Source: Ctenosaura bakeri (lineage: Eukaryota; Chordata; Lepidosauria; Squamata; Iguanidae). From it: 64,000 nt of DNA. A model generated the notes under the pieces. It was not told the origin of the DNA. It ran no database searches and saw only the letters and a program-made list of their open reading frames with translations. Location: the NCBI GenBank assembly GCA_948474755.1, contig CAOLHI010000022.1:1054001-1118000 (forward strand), in the 5' to 3' direction. How positions within the stretch are numbered: the stretch's first letter is position 1; each line of letters begins with the position of its first letter. Shown here piece by piece: positions 37,001 through 49,228 of this stretch. The position numbers and the translations under genes were made by a program.

Positions 37001-40000
37001 AACTTGAGTCATCATTTTGAAATCATTTGAGGGTTATTTTTCTCACTAACAGAAATCAGTTCATAGTACAATTATAAAGGAATTGCACACGGGACAGGGA
37101 ACAGACAGTTAAATTGAGAGGAGATTCACTCTGTGAAGCAAAGACTACAACCACAAGGGTTTGAGAGAGAGCAGATTTTAATGCTACAGCCTTGACCCTG
37201 GAAAGCATAGGGTCACTTTCCTTCGTGATGAACTGTGATTGCTTTCTATATTTCTAACAATTGTCAAGAGCGATAAAGAGTAGCTCAGGCAGGTTATAGT
37301 TGTGAAATGTTTGCAATTTTAATTTTAACAATTATTTATTACTCTGTAGTATAGGTCAATGATCCAACTGCACATTTTTTACATTATGTGATATGCTTTT
37401 AGAGCCATTGGCATCAATACTTCCACTACAGCTTAAAAACAGATGACCTTAGAACATACAAAGGGTCATATAAATTCAAGGGACTGCCACTCTGAAAAAG
37501 ATTCAAAATTATTCAATTAGAGAATAGTTTAAAATTATAGGATCCAGGTTTACACAAATATTTTATGGACTACTCACATGCCTCTCTAAGGTTAGAACTT
37601 TTTATATCACGAAATAATGAATTACGGATTACAGTTCAGTGCTAGAAAGTCAGCTCAACATTATTGGCAACTAGTAGGACCAGGAAACTTTGGGGTATAT
37701 GCTTTGCATAGAGTAGTCCTTTAGGCAAATGTATTTCTAAACAAATGACTTCAGAAACAAATCACTTCAGAAAATCTTTCAGAAAATCCTAAACCAAATT
37801 ACATGTAAACAACCTAACATCTCAACTATATATATATATATATCCTAATACACTTAGCTTATATTTTTAAGATGAAGAAAGCACATATTTTGCTGCCACC
37901 ATCACAAAACCAACAAAGTATGGGTTTGAGAAAACCTCAGGAAAAAAGTCCTACCCTCCTCGAGAGTAAAAATACAATAATAATAAATGAAATAACTATA
38001 AATTTGCAGTCTTTGCATGACACCAAAAATAATCTATCCATGAAGGTAGCATCTTCAGTAAATATTAAATCATTCTGAGTTCTTTTCTGAAATAAGACTG
38101 GTTCACATAAGGCAGCTACCACAAAGATATAGCTCTGCTGGAGAGATGTAGGTAGGTTTAAACGTTTTCAGAATTCTTCTCCTATTCTGAGTTTGGATTA
38201 AGAATGTGAACATTTGCTTATTTGTTCTTACATGAAAGAATGAAACAAATTTAAGTGTTCTCCTTGCTGGAAAGAGATAACAAGTGTTTTTTGGACATTG
38301 TTCAATTATTTTCCTCTTTTCAGGCCATTTTTACAGAAATTTCACCTGCAAATAAAATTTTAAGTTCAATGATTTTGTGCAAAAAATTATACTGTTCACA
38401 AACATGCTATATTTTTGCACAACCACTGCATTTTTGTGAAAAATACAATTTTCTAATTACAAGCAAAACTTTTGCAACAAAAGTACCAAAGTGAGAACAA
38501 TCATCACAAACACACAAAAATCTTTCAAAATGTGTTGAGACCTGTCAAGATGCCCTTTATTGCTGAAAATGAGACACTCTGAAAAAAATCCTTTACATTC
38601 CTACTTTTCACTCACATCAAAAAATGTAAAGGTCTCCCTGCTCCCCAAATCTGCTTGACTTCAACAAACATGCACAGAACATCTTTTCCTCTTTCCTTTA
38701 TAGCAGGCTATTTGAAAAGCATAACACAAGGCTTTGTTAAGCAGAAGTTTACCAGCAGACCAGCCTGGTTCTTTCTCCCTTTATCCTGTACATGTTTCCA
38801 GTCTTTCTAACTCAAATTTATGAAATAACCTATACTGACATTTAAATCTGCTCTAGAATAATATAATCCATCTATTATGGTGAAACATAGTTTAGCAAAT
38901 AATTACTAAAAAGTTCTAAAGGTACTGTTCCACATTTCCAATCACCCCAGTCAGTCAGAGGAATATGTTTATTTAATATTTGCATTCTTAAACATTTTAT
39001 TCTTAACCCTCTCCCCTGGGTATTCAAAAGCAAAGGGCCCAGTATAATCTTTTAGATTTTTGTTCCTTCTGATTTTAATCATGAAGATATAAAGCTTAAA
39101 AAAAAAGCTAGTTTTTCCCTCATTGAGGGAAGGGAATAGTCTTGAAAGTGACTGTTTTAACATTTAGGCGCTAAAGCAGGCTTATGTTTCTTTTCTAATG
39201 AAACAACTCAATTTGTCCTGAATTATGATGACTACTATTTATCTACTTTTAAGGAATAAAAGCAGAGGACAATTTATTAAAGCAAGAGCGTAACTCATGA
39301 ACACTGGAAGGTCACAGCCTGTGAGTTGAGCTGCTAGCAAAAACATCTCTGATGCTCCAGAGCTGCCATTTTTCTTCCTTGACAAAGACTCCATCTGCCA
39401 CAGCGCCATTTACAGCCTCGGAGTCAGAATATCAATGATTTCCAACCATTCTGCAAGTCTGCTTTCACCTTGACATCACCTCTGTAATACATCTAAAACA
39501 GATGATACATACATCCCTCTGCAAGCTCCACGCCCATGCTTTATGCAGCTGATAGGCATTTTAAACCATTTTCTGATGAGCCATTTTATATTCCTGCCAA
39601 ATTGGAAAAGATGGAGTTTAAAACTACAACATTTTGTACTTTTTATGCTGTGCCTACATGCCTAAAATGAATTACAAGTCAGCTTGTCTTATGATACTGA
39701 ACTTATCCTGCTCAGCAAACTAAGGTGGTAGCAGGCGCAGCTCCGGTACCGTAGTCCGCAAAGGAGAGAGACCCAGAGACAAAATCATGGACAATATGTT
39801 ACCTTGTCCCAGATAAAGCTTCCCCCTCCCCTCCCCTCCCTCCTCCCATCAAACGCTGAACTTGGAGCAGCAATGCCTTTACACTATAGACTTTTTCTCT
39901 GTATTTAGCCCTTTTCGTTGACATCACGTTACACTAATGTCCTGAATGGTCTAGAAACTCCTGTAATATAGTGAAAAGCATATTCCTTCTGTCTTCACTC

Positions 40001-40750
40001 CTGAAGATAGTGAAAAGTAAACAAGAAGTGGCATATCCTGCAGTGTATGAAGAATTTGTTTTGTGCACCAAACGAGGCACCTGATGATACAACATTCTAC
40101 AAATTGTTGGTATAGGCTCTACTATAAAATTATGCCATACTATCATATTCAAAAGACAGCCAGGATATCTTGGCTAAATATTTTAACAACCCCCGCCATC
40201 TCTGTGATCTTCTCTTATTCATATCTTTACATGTGTGCACCCCCCTTTCTCTCTCTGTCTCTGTCTCTCTCTCTCATACACACACACACACACAAATGGA
40301 GAGGGGAGAGATTTTGATAGATTTTAAATGCCAACGTAAGCTTGTCCCCAGGTTTCAGGGCATGTGTTCCTGGTTTCAATCTGTAATTTTTAAAATATGA
40401 AACGGACTAATAGGAAATAGTAGTGTCTCTCTATAACACTGAATATGAAAGAAGAATTACTTGTGTTGGTTCTTGACTGAGCAAGCAATCCCAGTTTTAA
40501 TTATTTTCAACTAGGGTTTTAAGCTAAAGCTAAGAGAGATAAACTACCTAATTTTTTAAACCCAATGTATTCAAGCCAAACATAAAATGTTAGCTGTGCT
40601 GCAAAAGATGTAATTCTGTATAAAAAAAATCTACTGCTTTTAATTCTATAGTTACCGGTAATTTAATTCTATTTTTAATTTTTATATGGTAGGAATTTTA
40701 AAGCTATAAAGCTTTGTTATCATATGGTAGAAACATTAAAGCAGAATTTA
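34080..40750. other. Long repeat-poor non-coding stretch
   Basis: No gene or nameable interspersed repeat in about 6.7 kb, the longest repeat-poor run in the window. It holds simple repeats only: TTTA near 34243, (CA)n at 36242-36257, (TA)n at 37827-37843, a CCCCTCCCCTCCC tract near 39823-39846, and CT/CA tracts at 40236-40292. A 114-codon open frame on + (36587-36931) shows no domain. The blocks 34600-35290 and 39290-39720 look complex and unique, and are candidates for conserved regulatory DNA. Confidence 0.55.
40236..40294. repeat. Compound (CT)n-(CA)n microsatellite
   Basis: A CT/GTCT pyrimidine tract runs directly into a (CA)n run. Confidence 0.9.
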
Positions 40751-40755
40751 AAATC

Positions 40756-40816
40756 AGTTTTTAACCTGGACTGGGGAAAGGGTGGGATATAAATAAATAT
40801 AATAATAACAAAAATA
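40756..40816 (+). repeat. Squamate retroposon 3' end, sense orientation
   Basis: TTTTTAACCTGGACTGGGGA is followed by AAGGGTGGGATATAAATAAA and a TATAATAATAAC tail. This is the sense-strand counterpart of 8982-9112 and resembles 62590-62692. Confidence 0.5.
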
Positions 40817-41104
40817 ATGCCAATGCAAATAAACTGTGGTACACAGATTCTAGGGCTATACCATTTGGGACTTCAGGATGGAAGCCATTTATGTATGTTA
40901 TTAATTCCATTTCTTGGAAGCCTTTTTCTACAGAAAATTTCAGGCATTTTGCACAGTGTGTGTTTGTGTCTGTTGGAGGGGGTGTCAGAGAGTTATATTT
41001 GAACCATATGCACTCTATGAATAAAAGAAATATATCAAAATATATCTAAAACAACACTTCTCCTCCAAGAACAAATTTTACAGATAGAACATGGGCTTAA
41101 GGGC

Positions 41105-41350
41105 AATATTTAAAATCCAGCATCCCATCAAATACTCCAGTGGCTTTATCTGGCATTGAAGGAGAAGATAACACTGAGGCCAGGTGGACCTTCCTGCAGA
41201 TAGCATTCCACACAAAAGGCCCTGTTGTTACCACCCATTAAGCCTTAGATACAGGAGAGGTGTTCTGTCAAGTACTGAGGACTTGAGCCATATAAAGGCT
41301 TTATAGGTTAAAAGCTAGATTTTGAAGTGTATCAGCAACCACTGCAGCTA
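41105..41350 (+). repeat. Diverged squamate interspersed repeat
   Basis: Blocks GCATTCCACACAAAAGGCCC, ACAGGAGAGGTGTTCTGTCA, ATATAAAGGCTTTATAGGTT, then AAAAGCTAGATTTTGAA and ATCAGCAACCACTGCAGCTA follow the order of a common squamate LINE-associated repeat ('attccacag...aaggccct...agggctttataggtta...ggcagccagtgcagc'). Strongly diverged; family name not certain. The stretch at 49572-49780 appears to be an upstream part of the same family. Confidence 0.45.
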
Positions 41351-41359
41351 GGGTTGCTC

Positions 41360-42570
41360 CTGAGACTCCAATTTTTGTGGAACATCTTTGGGAGGGGTGG
41401 GTGGGGAGAAGAAGGTGCAAAATTTGTGGGGGCTCAACTCCAGGAAAAGACTGTGTCCAAATCTGCAGCTCACCTACAAAAGCTGCAATTTGCTACAATT
41501 TGCAAAACTTTATTTATTGCAGCTTGAAAAGACTCTCTAAGAGGCCTAATTATCTTCTTTCTTCATTCCCAGTCCTGATGGAACTAGAGTTTACCCTCTC
41601 CTCTGCTTTGCTCTGCAAATACCTTCTGCCTACAAGCAAAAAGGATAGGTTAGATGTTTCTTACCCTGTTTCCCTAAGTATGTGAGAAGGAATACAATGT
41701 ACCCTTTTCTGGAAAGGCCACCACATATATGAATGTGAGGTCATGCAAACATCAAACCCCACTGTAATCAATAGATGTGACAGGTATGTGCCTGCACTGC
41801 CACAGGTGCACACATGTTGCATTCATTGACTACAACAGGATGTAACACTCACATTTACTGTTTTACTCATGGGTTCCATCCTCCAAATACGGTGGTGGCA
41901 CTGTAATCTTCTCATTTTGCCTTGATGTCAGAAGAGTCCCTTTAGCTAAGATTTCTCTTTTAATATCCAAACATGGAAACATGTTACCTGTGTGTACGTG
42001 TTTGAATGAAAAACTATGAGCAACTGTGGTTGGTACTTAATGCATAATCCTTAATAAGATCACCCGAGGTCATCCCTAGCTCCCAGGTTTTGGCCTAAAA
42101 ACCTCAGAGCCTGTAATGATCCTGAACAGGAAATCCTAGTGGCAACTTCGCCATGTGTTATATGATCAAACTATCTGACCCCTATCAAAAATCTGGGTAC
42201 TGTGTTCTGCACAACTGTATTTTCAGAACTGTCTTCAAAGGCAAGAGCACACTGTATGTCTTGCAGTAACCTCTACAACACTATCTAGCATAGACAATGG
42301 TAAAGAGTGATGGAAGCTGCAGCCAAACAACGTCTTGGGAGCCACATAACTCTCTCTACTTCCAGACATTAAGCCTGTGGGTAGGGCCTGTGTTATTTTT
42401 AATTTCTATGCCATGACCAGCAATCTGGAGGGGGGATTAATTCCCACCACTTTTTGTTTAGAATTTTTCATATTTAACATCCTCATAAACCAGTGGTATG
42501 CCACCATTATTTTCAGTTACTAGGGACCGCAGTGCTGTTTGCCTTGTTGACAGATACATTATTTGTCTCT
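41360..42570. other. Non-coding stretch, no gene recognised
   Basis: Overlapping short open frames on + at 41327-41685 carry no domain I recognise. No RNA gene, no further repeat. Confidence 0.5.
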
Positions 42571-42574
42571 ATAG

Positions 42575-43109
42575 TCAGAAGAACACTAGGACTTGAAAGG
42601 GAAGGTATGAAGGAACTAGACAAGATCCTCAATGTTAATTGAATCTTAAGATCAGTATTGTCCATGCCATTGTATTTTCAGCTCCTATGCACAGTGTGAA
42701 AGTTGGACAATGAAGAAAGCTGATAGGAAGAAAATCTACTCATTCAAAATGTGATGCTGGAGAAGAGTTCCATAGATACTGTGGTCTGCTAAAAAGACAA
42801 ATGAATGGGTCCTAGAGCAAATCAAGCCTGAACTCTCCCTAGGAGCCAAGATGTCTAAATCGGGTCTGTTTTCTTTGGCCATTATCATGAGAAGACATGA
42901 CTCACTAGAAAAGACAATAATGCTTGGGAAGGTAGAAGGCAGCAGGAAAAGAGAAAGACCACATTACAGATGGTTAGACTCAATCAAGGAAGACAGGTGT
43001 CTGAATCTGCAAGACCTGAGCAAGGCAGTGGATGATAAGGTGATGTGGAGGTCCCTCACCATTGGGTTGCCATAAGTTGGAGTCAGCTTGATGGCAGTTA
43101 ACAACAACA
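42575..43109 (+). mobile_element. BovB (RTE-clade) LINE, 3' fragment
   Basis: The 3' end of a BovB-like RTE retrotransposon. Upstream blocks GAAGGAACTAGACAAGATCC, GTGTGAAAGTTGGACAATGA and TCATTCAAAATGTGATGCTG correspond to the C-terminal part of the RTE polyprotein. The 3' end, TGGGTTGCCATAAGTTGGAG followed by TCAGCTTGATGGCAGTTAAC and AACAAC, is the short BovB tail that RTE-dependent squamate SINEs share. Frames are interrupted by stops in the upstream half. Horizontal transfer of BovB among vertebrates is established for the family, but nothing in this copy speaks to it directly. Confidence 0.8.
42851..43075 (+). pseudogene. BovB ORF2 C-terminal fragment
   Basis: A 74-codon open frame with the BovB C-terminal signature: IIMRRHDSLEKTIMLGKVEG, then a basic stretch with RPHYRWLDSIKED, and QDLSKAVDDKVMWRSLTIG near the end. 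RTE proteins end this way just past the reverse-transcriptase domain. The first methionine is accidental. A usual glycine in the 'GRP' motif is replaced by glutamate (RERP), and the frame stops slightly early. Not functional. Confidence 0.8.
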
Positions 43110-43429
43110 GTCAACCTTCCTCTTTCACAAGGATTAGCGGTACAAGACCTCCACAACAGTGGAAAAAACATGAATAAAAATAAAAATCTCAAACATTACT
43201 TTCTAACCTGAGAACACTTCTCTAGGAATCTCATAGGTCTTCCAGCACGATTCTCTGGTCAACTTCTTTCAGAAGTGGGCTATACTGTCAGAGTGCAGGA
43301 CCTAGCAACACTTAGAGAAGTGTTCTCTCTACGAATCTTCTGCGTCCTCCAGTGAGAATCACACTGGTGAACCTAAAGATTCCTAGAAAGAACATATTTT
43401 TTCCAAGGCAGGGGCAAATACAGTAAGAA

Positions 43430-43522
43430 TTTTTTAATAAATTAAATAAATTAAATCAAATAATCTGCAAATAATCAAATCTGTGAACATGGAACACGTG
43501 AAAGTGGAGGGCTGACTGCACA
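43430..43522. repeat. MITE terminus ('ggagggctgactgca' end)
   Basis: An A/T-rich (AAAT)n region is followed by AATCTGTGAACATGGAACAC, GTGAAAGTGG and AGGGCTGACTGCA. This matches the right end of vertebrate mariner-like elements whose TIR reads 'cagtcagccctcc'. The left end is not found. Confidence 0.4.
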
Positions 43523-43604
43523 TCTAAAAAAGTCACATCAATAAAATAACAACCAAATTCTCATCGTGTACCTTCAGATGCTAAAGATTTCTATCAGAAG
43601 TAAG

Positions 43605-43650
43605 CAAATGTTATGGGACTTACTCCTGAGCACATGTAAATAGTGAGCTG
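43605..43650. repeat. Old squamate repeat fragment
   Basis: TTATGGGACTTACTCCTGAG followed by CACATGTAAATAG matches the common squamate 'gggacttactcctgagta' motif. Confidence 0.4.
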
Positions 43651-43659
43651 GGCCCTTGC

Positions 43660-46380
43660 CACTCTGCTTTCCTAGCATCATGTCCAAATGTTAACTAACA
43701 TGAAAGGGTTCATTTGCATTAGTGACCTTGCTGGATACTTTCTGCATTCACTTTTCAGTGTGAGGCTGGGAAAAGATAGGAAGTCTGGGAATGGACTGGG
43801 GGAGTTAATTTTTCTCTGTTGCTAATCTGTTTGTACAATTCTCATAGTCAGTGAGGGGAGATGGATCACAATTTGATTTTTTTGTTTTCACATTATATAA
43901 CCCTTGGAAGCTCACGTTCCATGGCCTTAGCCTTGGGGGGTGTGGGCCAGCCCAAAGTCTCCCCATATATCAAGTGATGCAGAATTTGATCACCAGCCAG
44001 GGGATAGCCTGAGTAGAATTAGTTTGGTGGGCCAGTTCTACCATTGTCTGCGAAGAGATGCTGGGCCTGATCAGTGAAAGGATGGGAATTCTTATCTGCT
44101 GCATCACTGACAAGCAATAAAGCTTATGCTATAACAGTAATGTTTGTCAGCGTCAGGCACCTAAAGAACCCTTGGAGAGGCCTGGAAGAACACCCAACTC
44201 AGGAATAAGACAACATGTGCAGGTTTGTACTATTAGAGAGTATTACCTTAGTGAATGCAAGTTCTAACACTCATTTTTGCTGAGGTAACATAAAGATGGG
44301 GGCAGACTCTGGATATAAGAGAAATTGCTCTTTAGGAATAACTTTCTGTGTAAAGAGAGCTCTCTTAGCAAATGGAAAAACAAGAATTTATTTATTTAAA
44401 AACTGAAATATTATTTGATTTGTTTCAAAAATAAACAGAAGGGGCATTCCAGTTGCATCCTGCATAAATTAATTCTTAGTGCTGTCTTTCTCCCCATTTA
44501 TATACCTATTTAATATATTTATCTATAGAACAAGAGAAACTTTGTTGTAAACAATTGCACAGCCCAGGACAGTTCTGGCACTCCCTAAGCAATAGCAACC
44601 AACAGGAGCTCTCAAGTCCCCCCCCCAAAGATATTACTGCTATTTAACTAATAAAACCAGCTGGTCTTAGTCATAAAATGATACTACAGAAAATTCAGTT
44701 TACATCTGAATCCTTCCAATTGCCATCTGTACAGAAAAGCTTAATAAACTACTTATTCCACCTAACAGATGCTAATCATCAGCCAACAATAAGTAATCAA
44801 AATCTGTCTTTAACCCTTTCAGGAAAATAGACACTTAATAGGGCAAACCTAGCCATGTCTACTCAGTAGTAAGCACCACTGAGTTCCAAGACACTTAATA
44901 CTAGGTAAGTGGTCAGGGAGGTTTGCCTAAATCTAGTTATTAACATTAGCATCAATCAGTCTGGGGATATTTACTCTTGTGGAAGTAGCATGATTCTCCA
45001 TCATTAATTTAGAATAGTTTGCCTACTTACCAGAAATATAGCAACATTACTACAAATAGCATATTTATATTCTGTTAGTTTAATAGATAGTTATACCATG
45101 GTTCTAAACAGATTTACAAGGAGGTTGATGTACTTCCAAGTACACATTATCAAATAGTTTTGATGTATTTTTTAAATGCCTTTGTATTTCACTTTATCCA
45201 TATAGAGAAACAGGCATACATTCTTCCTATTTCTGAAGGTCAGAGAGTGTGCAGCTGTTTATAGAGCCAAAATGGCACTACCCTCACACAAGACAGAGCT
45301 GTTATTATGATGAAGAAAACCCAAAGTCAACAGAAATGCATAAATACTTTCAGATTTTGCAACAAGGAAACTTCAAAACAGCCAAATGAAGAGGAACCAT
45401 ACTCAGTGATGATGGAATGTTTACTGATTTGGGCAGGAAAACAGAGGCATTATCACATGAGGTTGGTCAAACCCAATTAGATCAGGGTAATAGTACCTTC
45501 AATGTTTGTCTCCTGTTGTTCTCCTGTGGGAGACTGTTTGGAAAGCATTTCTTTTATTAACACAAAAATCCATTAAGGACTTCCTTCCCCGCTTCTGTTG
45601 TGCTACGATTTCTTGTGAGAAGGTTCAATTGTGCTTTTATGATGATTTTGGGTAGCGAGGGGCTGTTCGGTGGACATGCTGCCGGTGGGAAATGTCAGTC
45701 CACCTCCAGTGATCAAGGAAAAGAAAAAAGGGTGGAAATTTCAATCGGATTTCCTTTCAATTTGCAAAATAACTGAGAAAATTTTAACTTTTTAATAGAA
45801 AAAAAAATTCATTGCCACATTTTTCCAGCTTCAGACTTAACTAATCACCAGCAGATGAAAGCCAGCAATGAGATAGATCAGTAGCTGATGGCCTTCACCT
45901 TCCAGCAACTAAGTTTGAAGCTAAAGTCTGGTTTATCCCAATCAGGAAGTCCTCCACCCTCAGGAAAAAAAAGGCTTTTTAGGCATAAGATTGGTTTCAT
46001 TTATATTTTGGTGGTGGTGGGACATCTACGTGCGTCCAATTACGAAAAAAAAGAAGAAGTGGAGATAATGTCTTGGAAGAGGCAGTGGGTGGCCAGTCCC
46101 AAATGCTGTATGAAATAAGCTTTTAAGCACAAACACTGTAAGCCCAGAATGGTTCCATAGGTGCAGAAGGAAAGAGAACAATCCCAATTGAATAGTGTTT
46201 TTTAGAAATAATGCTATTGTAGTGGGAGAAGAGCCTCATGTGATAAAGCCCCATGTGGAAGACAGAATGGAATAGACTATAACGGAGGACAGCATGGCTG
46301 ACTGAACCCAGAATATAAGCTTCCAGCATTTTCTTACATGTCATACAATACAATACAATAATAATAATAATAACAACATA
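43660..46380. other. Non-coding stretch; old repeat trace and one candidate conserved block
   Basis: No gene. The segment 44845-44925 carries CATGTCTACTCAGTAGTAAG and CACCACTGAGTTCCAAG, an inverted version of the old squamate repeat. The block 45540-45720 is unique and complex, with several CpGs. A C-run lies near 44618. The short direct repeats AATACAATACAATAC and (AAT)n at 46343-46370 are simple sequence. Confidence 0.5.
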
Positions 46381-46384
46381 AACA

Positions 46385-46498
46385 TGCCCTAAATCCTAAT
46401 GTTCATTCTAACTAAGAGTAGATCCATTAAATCAATGGAACTTACATGAGTATTGAATTATCAAATTCCCATTGTTTCAGTGGGTCTAATCTATTAAT
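46385..46498. repeat. Old palindromic squamate repeat
   Basis: GTAGATCCATTAAATCAATG followed by GAACTTACATGAGT, then CCCATTGTTTCAGTGGGTCT, is internally palindromic. A fragment with CCTATTGAAATCAGTCTGAC and TTAAATTAGTCATG lies at 58256-58292. Confidence 0.5.
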
Positions 46499-46692
46499 GT
46501 TATGTACCTTCAAGTCATCTCTGACTTATGGTGACACTTCTTGGCAAGCCTTATTCATAGGAGTTTGCCTTGTCCTTCTTCTTAAGCTAAGAGAGTGTGA
46601 CTTGCCCAGTGGGTTCCTACAGCCAAGCAGGGATTTGAAACCGTGTCTCCAGGGTCCTAGTCCAGTATTCAAACCACTAATCATACTGGCTT
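46499..46692 (-). mobile_element. tRNA-derived CORE-SINE (MIR-like), full length
   Basis: Reverse complement of the squamate CORE-SINE. On + it starts with the 3' end (GTACCTTCAAGTCATCTCTG, GACTTATGGTGACACTTCTT), passes the CORE (AGAGAGTGTGACTTGCCCAG, TGGGTTCCTACAGCCAAGCA) and ends with the tRNA-like head (TTTGAAACCGTGTCTCCAGG, TTCAAACCACTAATCATACT). Diverged, with indels in both promoter boxes. Confidence 0.75.
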
Positions 46693-46904
46693 TCAGTTTA
46701 CTCTCTTTGGCACTAATAAATATATTTATGCTTATATGAAAACTATTTGGCAAAATTTTACTCATATAGCCACAGTGCCAATGTGTCTCAAAAATATTCT
46801 TCTTGTCTTCTTTCTTATATTCTCACATACACAATTAATGGGGGACAGCATTATGATCTAAGTAAATGCTTCTCATATCTTATCAGGGGGACTGGCAATA
46901 ATTT

Positions 46905-47075
46905 TCTTCCAGCATGCCAGGGATTGGCACTATATTTGTGCCCCATGGGTACAATTGTTTATTTTCTTCCTGGAAACTTTCCAGGAGCCAGCACCCCAGT
47001 GGCTCAGAGACTGGCACTGATCCAGGGACCGCCACTTTGAGTAACATTGGCCCAGGTCCAACGGCTAGTCCCAAC
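46905..47075 (+). repeat. Unnamed repeat B, copy 1
   Basis: Blocks GTGCCCCATGGGTACAATTG, TTTCTTCCTGGAAACTTTCC, then AGGAGCCAGCACC and ACCGCCACTTTGAGT recur in order at 60048-60165. No coding capacity. The family is not named. Confidence 0.55.
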
Positions 47076-47079
47076 TAGA

Positions 47080-48430
47080 ATGGATCAACTGAAAAACTGA
47101 AAGGATTTAGGAAAGTGTTGTCTTACAACAAGTAATTTACTGGCATGAGCAATGGGATTTAGACCACTGTTTTGTTACCACCCTTTGTTAGAGGGAACCT
47201 TGTTTCTCCTCCAGTACTTTGCAGAAATCACCTTATCTGAAGTGGTGATGAAAGATTTCTTAGTCATTACACTTCAGCTTTTTGGTATAAGGACAGAGAC
47301 AGAGCAGAAGATTTAACGTTTCAATGAATATACTATGCAAAAATAGTTTCATTCTCCATTGCCAATTTTTTCGTTCAAGCTAATCTGTATTCCTCAGTCA
47401 CACAATGCAGATTTTACTTAATCTTTACTGCTGATTTGTCAGCAAATGAGTCTCTGAATTACAAACACCAAACAACTCCATATTCATTTGCAGTACTTCA
47501 GCCTTAATATTTGTCTCTTTATAATCTACATGTATGTTTTGCAGAACTACTTTCTTTTAAAAAAATAATCTTGAGATGTGTAATTACTTCTTGCCTTCCA
47601 TTTTAAACAGTTTTACTTATTGCAAACACTTAAAACTGTGTGTAGAGATCTTATTCTTTTAGGTTTCTCAGTTATAATTATTGTTATTATATAGGAGCAA
47701 AGGTTTAATTAAATCTGCAGGTGCTGCACACATACAAAGTGGTGAATTTTTATTTTTCTTTGTGAACTGTCTGCAGAGAAAAAAAAAACCTAACGGTGTT
47801 TCCATAATATTTCAGGATATTAAAACAAAATTTGTGGCTTCATGCTGGGCCTGAGAATATACAATAACCAAAATAATATGAATCATCACCCTTGAGTGAA
47901 GGGGGAAAAAAACATAATTTGGGGTGTTTACATGAGTAGACTCCCTACTGACTCATGATAAAAACTCAGAAAAGATTTATATCAGTGTAGATTGCCTTTA
48001 AATAATTAAAATTTAAGGTTGAAATATCTTTTAGCAACCACACCCTTCATTGCAAGGTATCAAAAGAGGAGTTAATTGAGACAGAGCAGGAAAGAGAGAG
48101 AGAGAGAGAAATCTGCACATGTGATAAACACATACATATACTTAATAAATTGTGTGTGTGTGTATACATACTATATATATATATATATATATATAAAAAA
48201 GAGAGAGAAAAAGACTTATTAGTAGATAGTATGTATACTATATTATTCTATATTTCACAGGTGAAAATTGGGACACAAGCAACATCAGAGTGTGGTCAAG
48301 AAATTCAAAAGTTATTAAGAAGAACACATGCTAGGAGAGGCTGCAGTAGGTTTTTTTAATCTTTTTGCCTGAATCTAAGGTGAAGGATACGATCCTGTCC
48401 CCTTGTCTATTCTTCCCCCACTGTGTTAAC
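47080..48430. other. Non-coding stretch with microsatellites
   Basis: No gene. The block 47390-47830 is repeat-free and complex, a candidate conserved element. Simple repeats: (GA)n at 48092-48109, (TG)n at 48150-48163, (TA)n at 48171-48194. Confidence 0.5.
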
Positions 48431-48434
48431 ATGA

Positions 48435-48633
48435 GGTCTTTCTGCACTTTACTGTTACAGTGCTATTATTCCACTTTCAACATTCTGTGGAATTCTGGGG
48501 TTTGCAGTTGGGAGGAGCATTTAGAATTCTCAGCCAGAGAGTTCTTTGGCCTCAGGAAACTACAGACCTCAGAATTTCACAGGACGTTGAAAGTGGAATA
48601 ATAACACTATAACCATGTAATGTGGAAAAGCCC
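48435..48633. mobile_element. Palindromic MITE, 'ggccatttc' family
   Basis: GGTCTTTCTGCACTTTACTG, CTATTATTCCACTTTCAACA, GGAATTCTGGGGTTTGCAGT, then GACGTTGAAAGTGGAATAAT and TGTAATGTGGAAAAGCCC follow the order of the copy at 22075. The flanks (TGA and ATA) do not match. Confidence 0.75.
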
Positions 48634-48639
48634 ATAGTG

Positions 48640-49225
48640 AAAACTACTTTTGCACTTTGAATTCAGTTTGCAGCAACTCAAGCTTAGGACAAAGGGCGAA
48701 AGTGGGAGGTGAAGAGAGAAACTAGGACATTTTGAAAGAAGTTGGAAAAAAACCCCAGGATGACAGAGGATCAGCACTGTCTCTGCCAAATTGTGACAGT
48801 TGGATGATATGGTATACGCATAATGTGTTATAATGGTGGGAACATCTTTATGATTTTATCAGATTTCTTCATACAGTCCAAGAGGCTACAGTGAGCAGGA
48901 AACCACTTTGAATGTCCCTTTCAGTTTCAAAAATAGTTTGCCATGTGGCCTAGGGAATGGCAGGCTTTGCGCCAAAGGGCAAACTCTCCTTGTTGCACAG
49001 AGCCAGTCAGGCACTTGGAAAATAAAAAGGTTTACTGTTTGCAGGTTGGTTGCACAGGTGCCACCTCTGGGGAGCTCTTTTCAGAAACAGTCAATTATCC
49101 CTAAAAACCATTTGAAGGGATTTTATAAGCTTTCTGTTGAAAATGAGTTGGCTGTTTTGGTAGTCAACGATGAAGGTAAGTAGTTATCAAATGTTACTGT
49201 GCTTTTCTTGTGTTTCAGGCAACTT
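48640..49225. other. Non-coding stretch, nothing recognised
   Basis: A 91-codon open frame on + (48908-49183) has no domain I recognise and no flanking gene structure. Confidence 0.5.
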
Positions 49226-49228
49226 ATC

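Noticed and set aside
48171..48194. (TA)n tract as a functional cruciform or origin
   Set aside because: An ordinary microsatellite next to other simple repeats.
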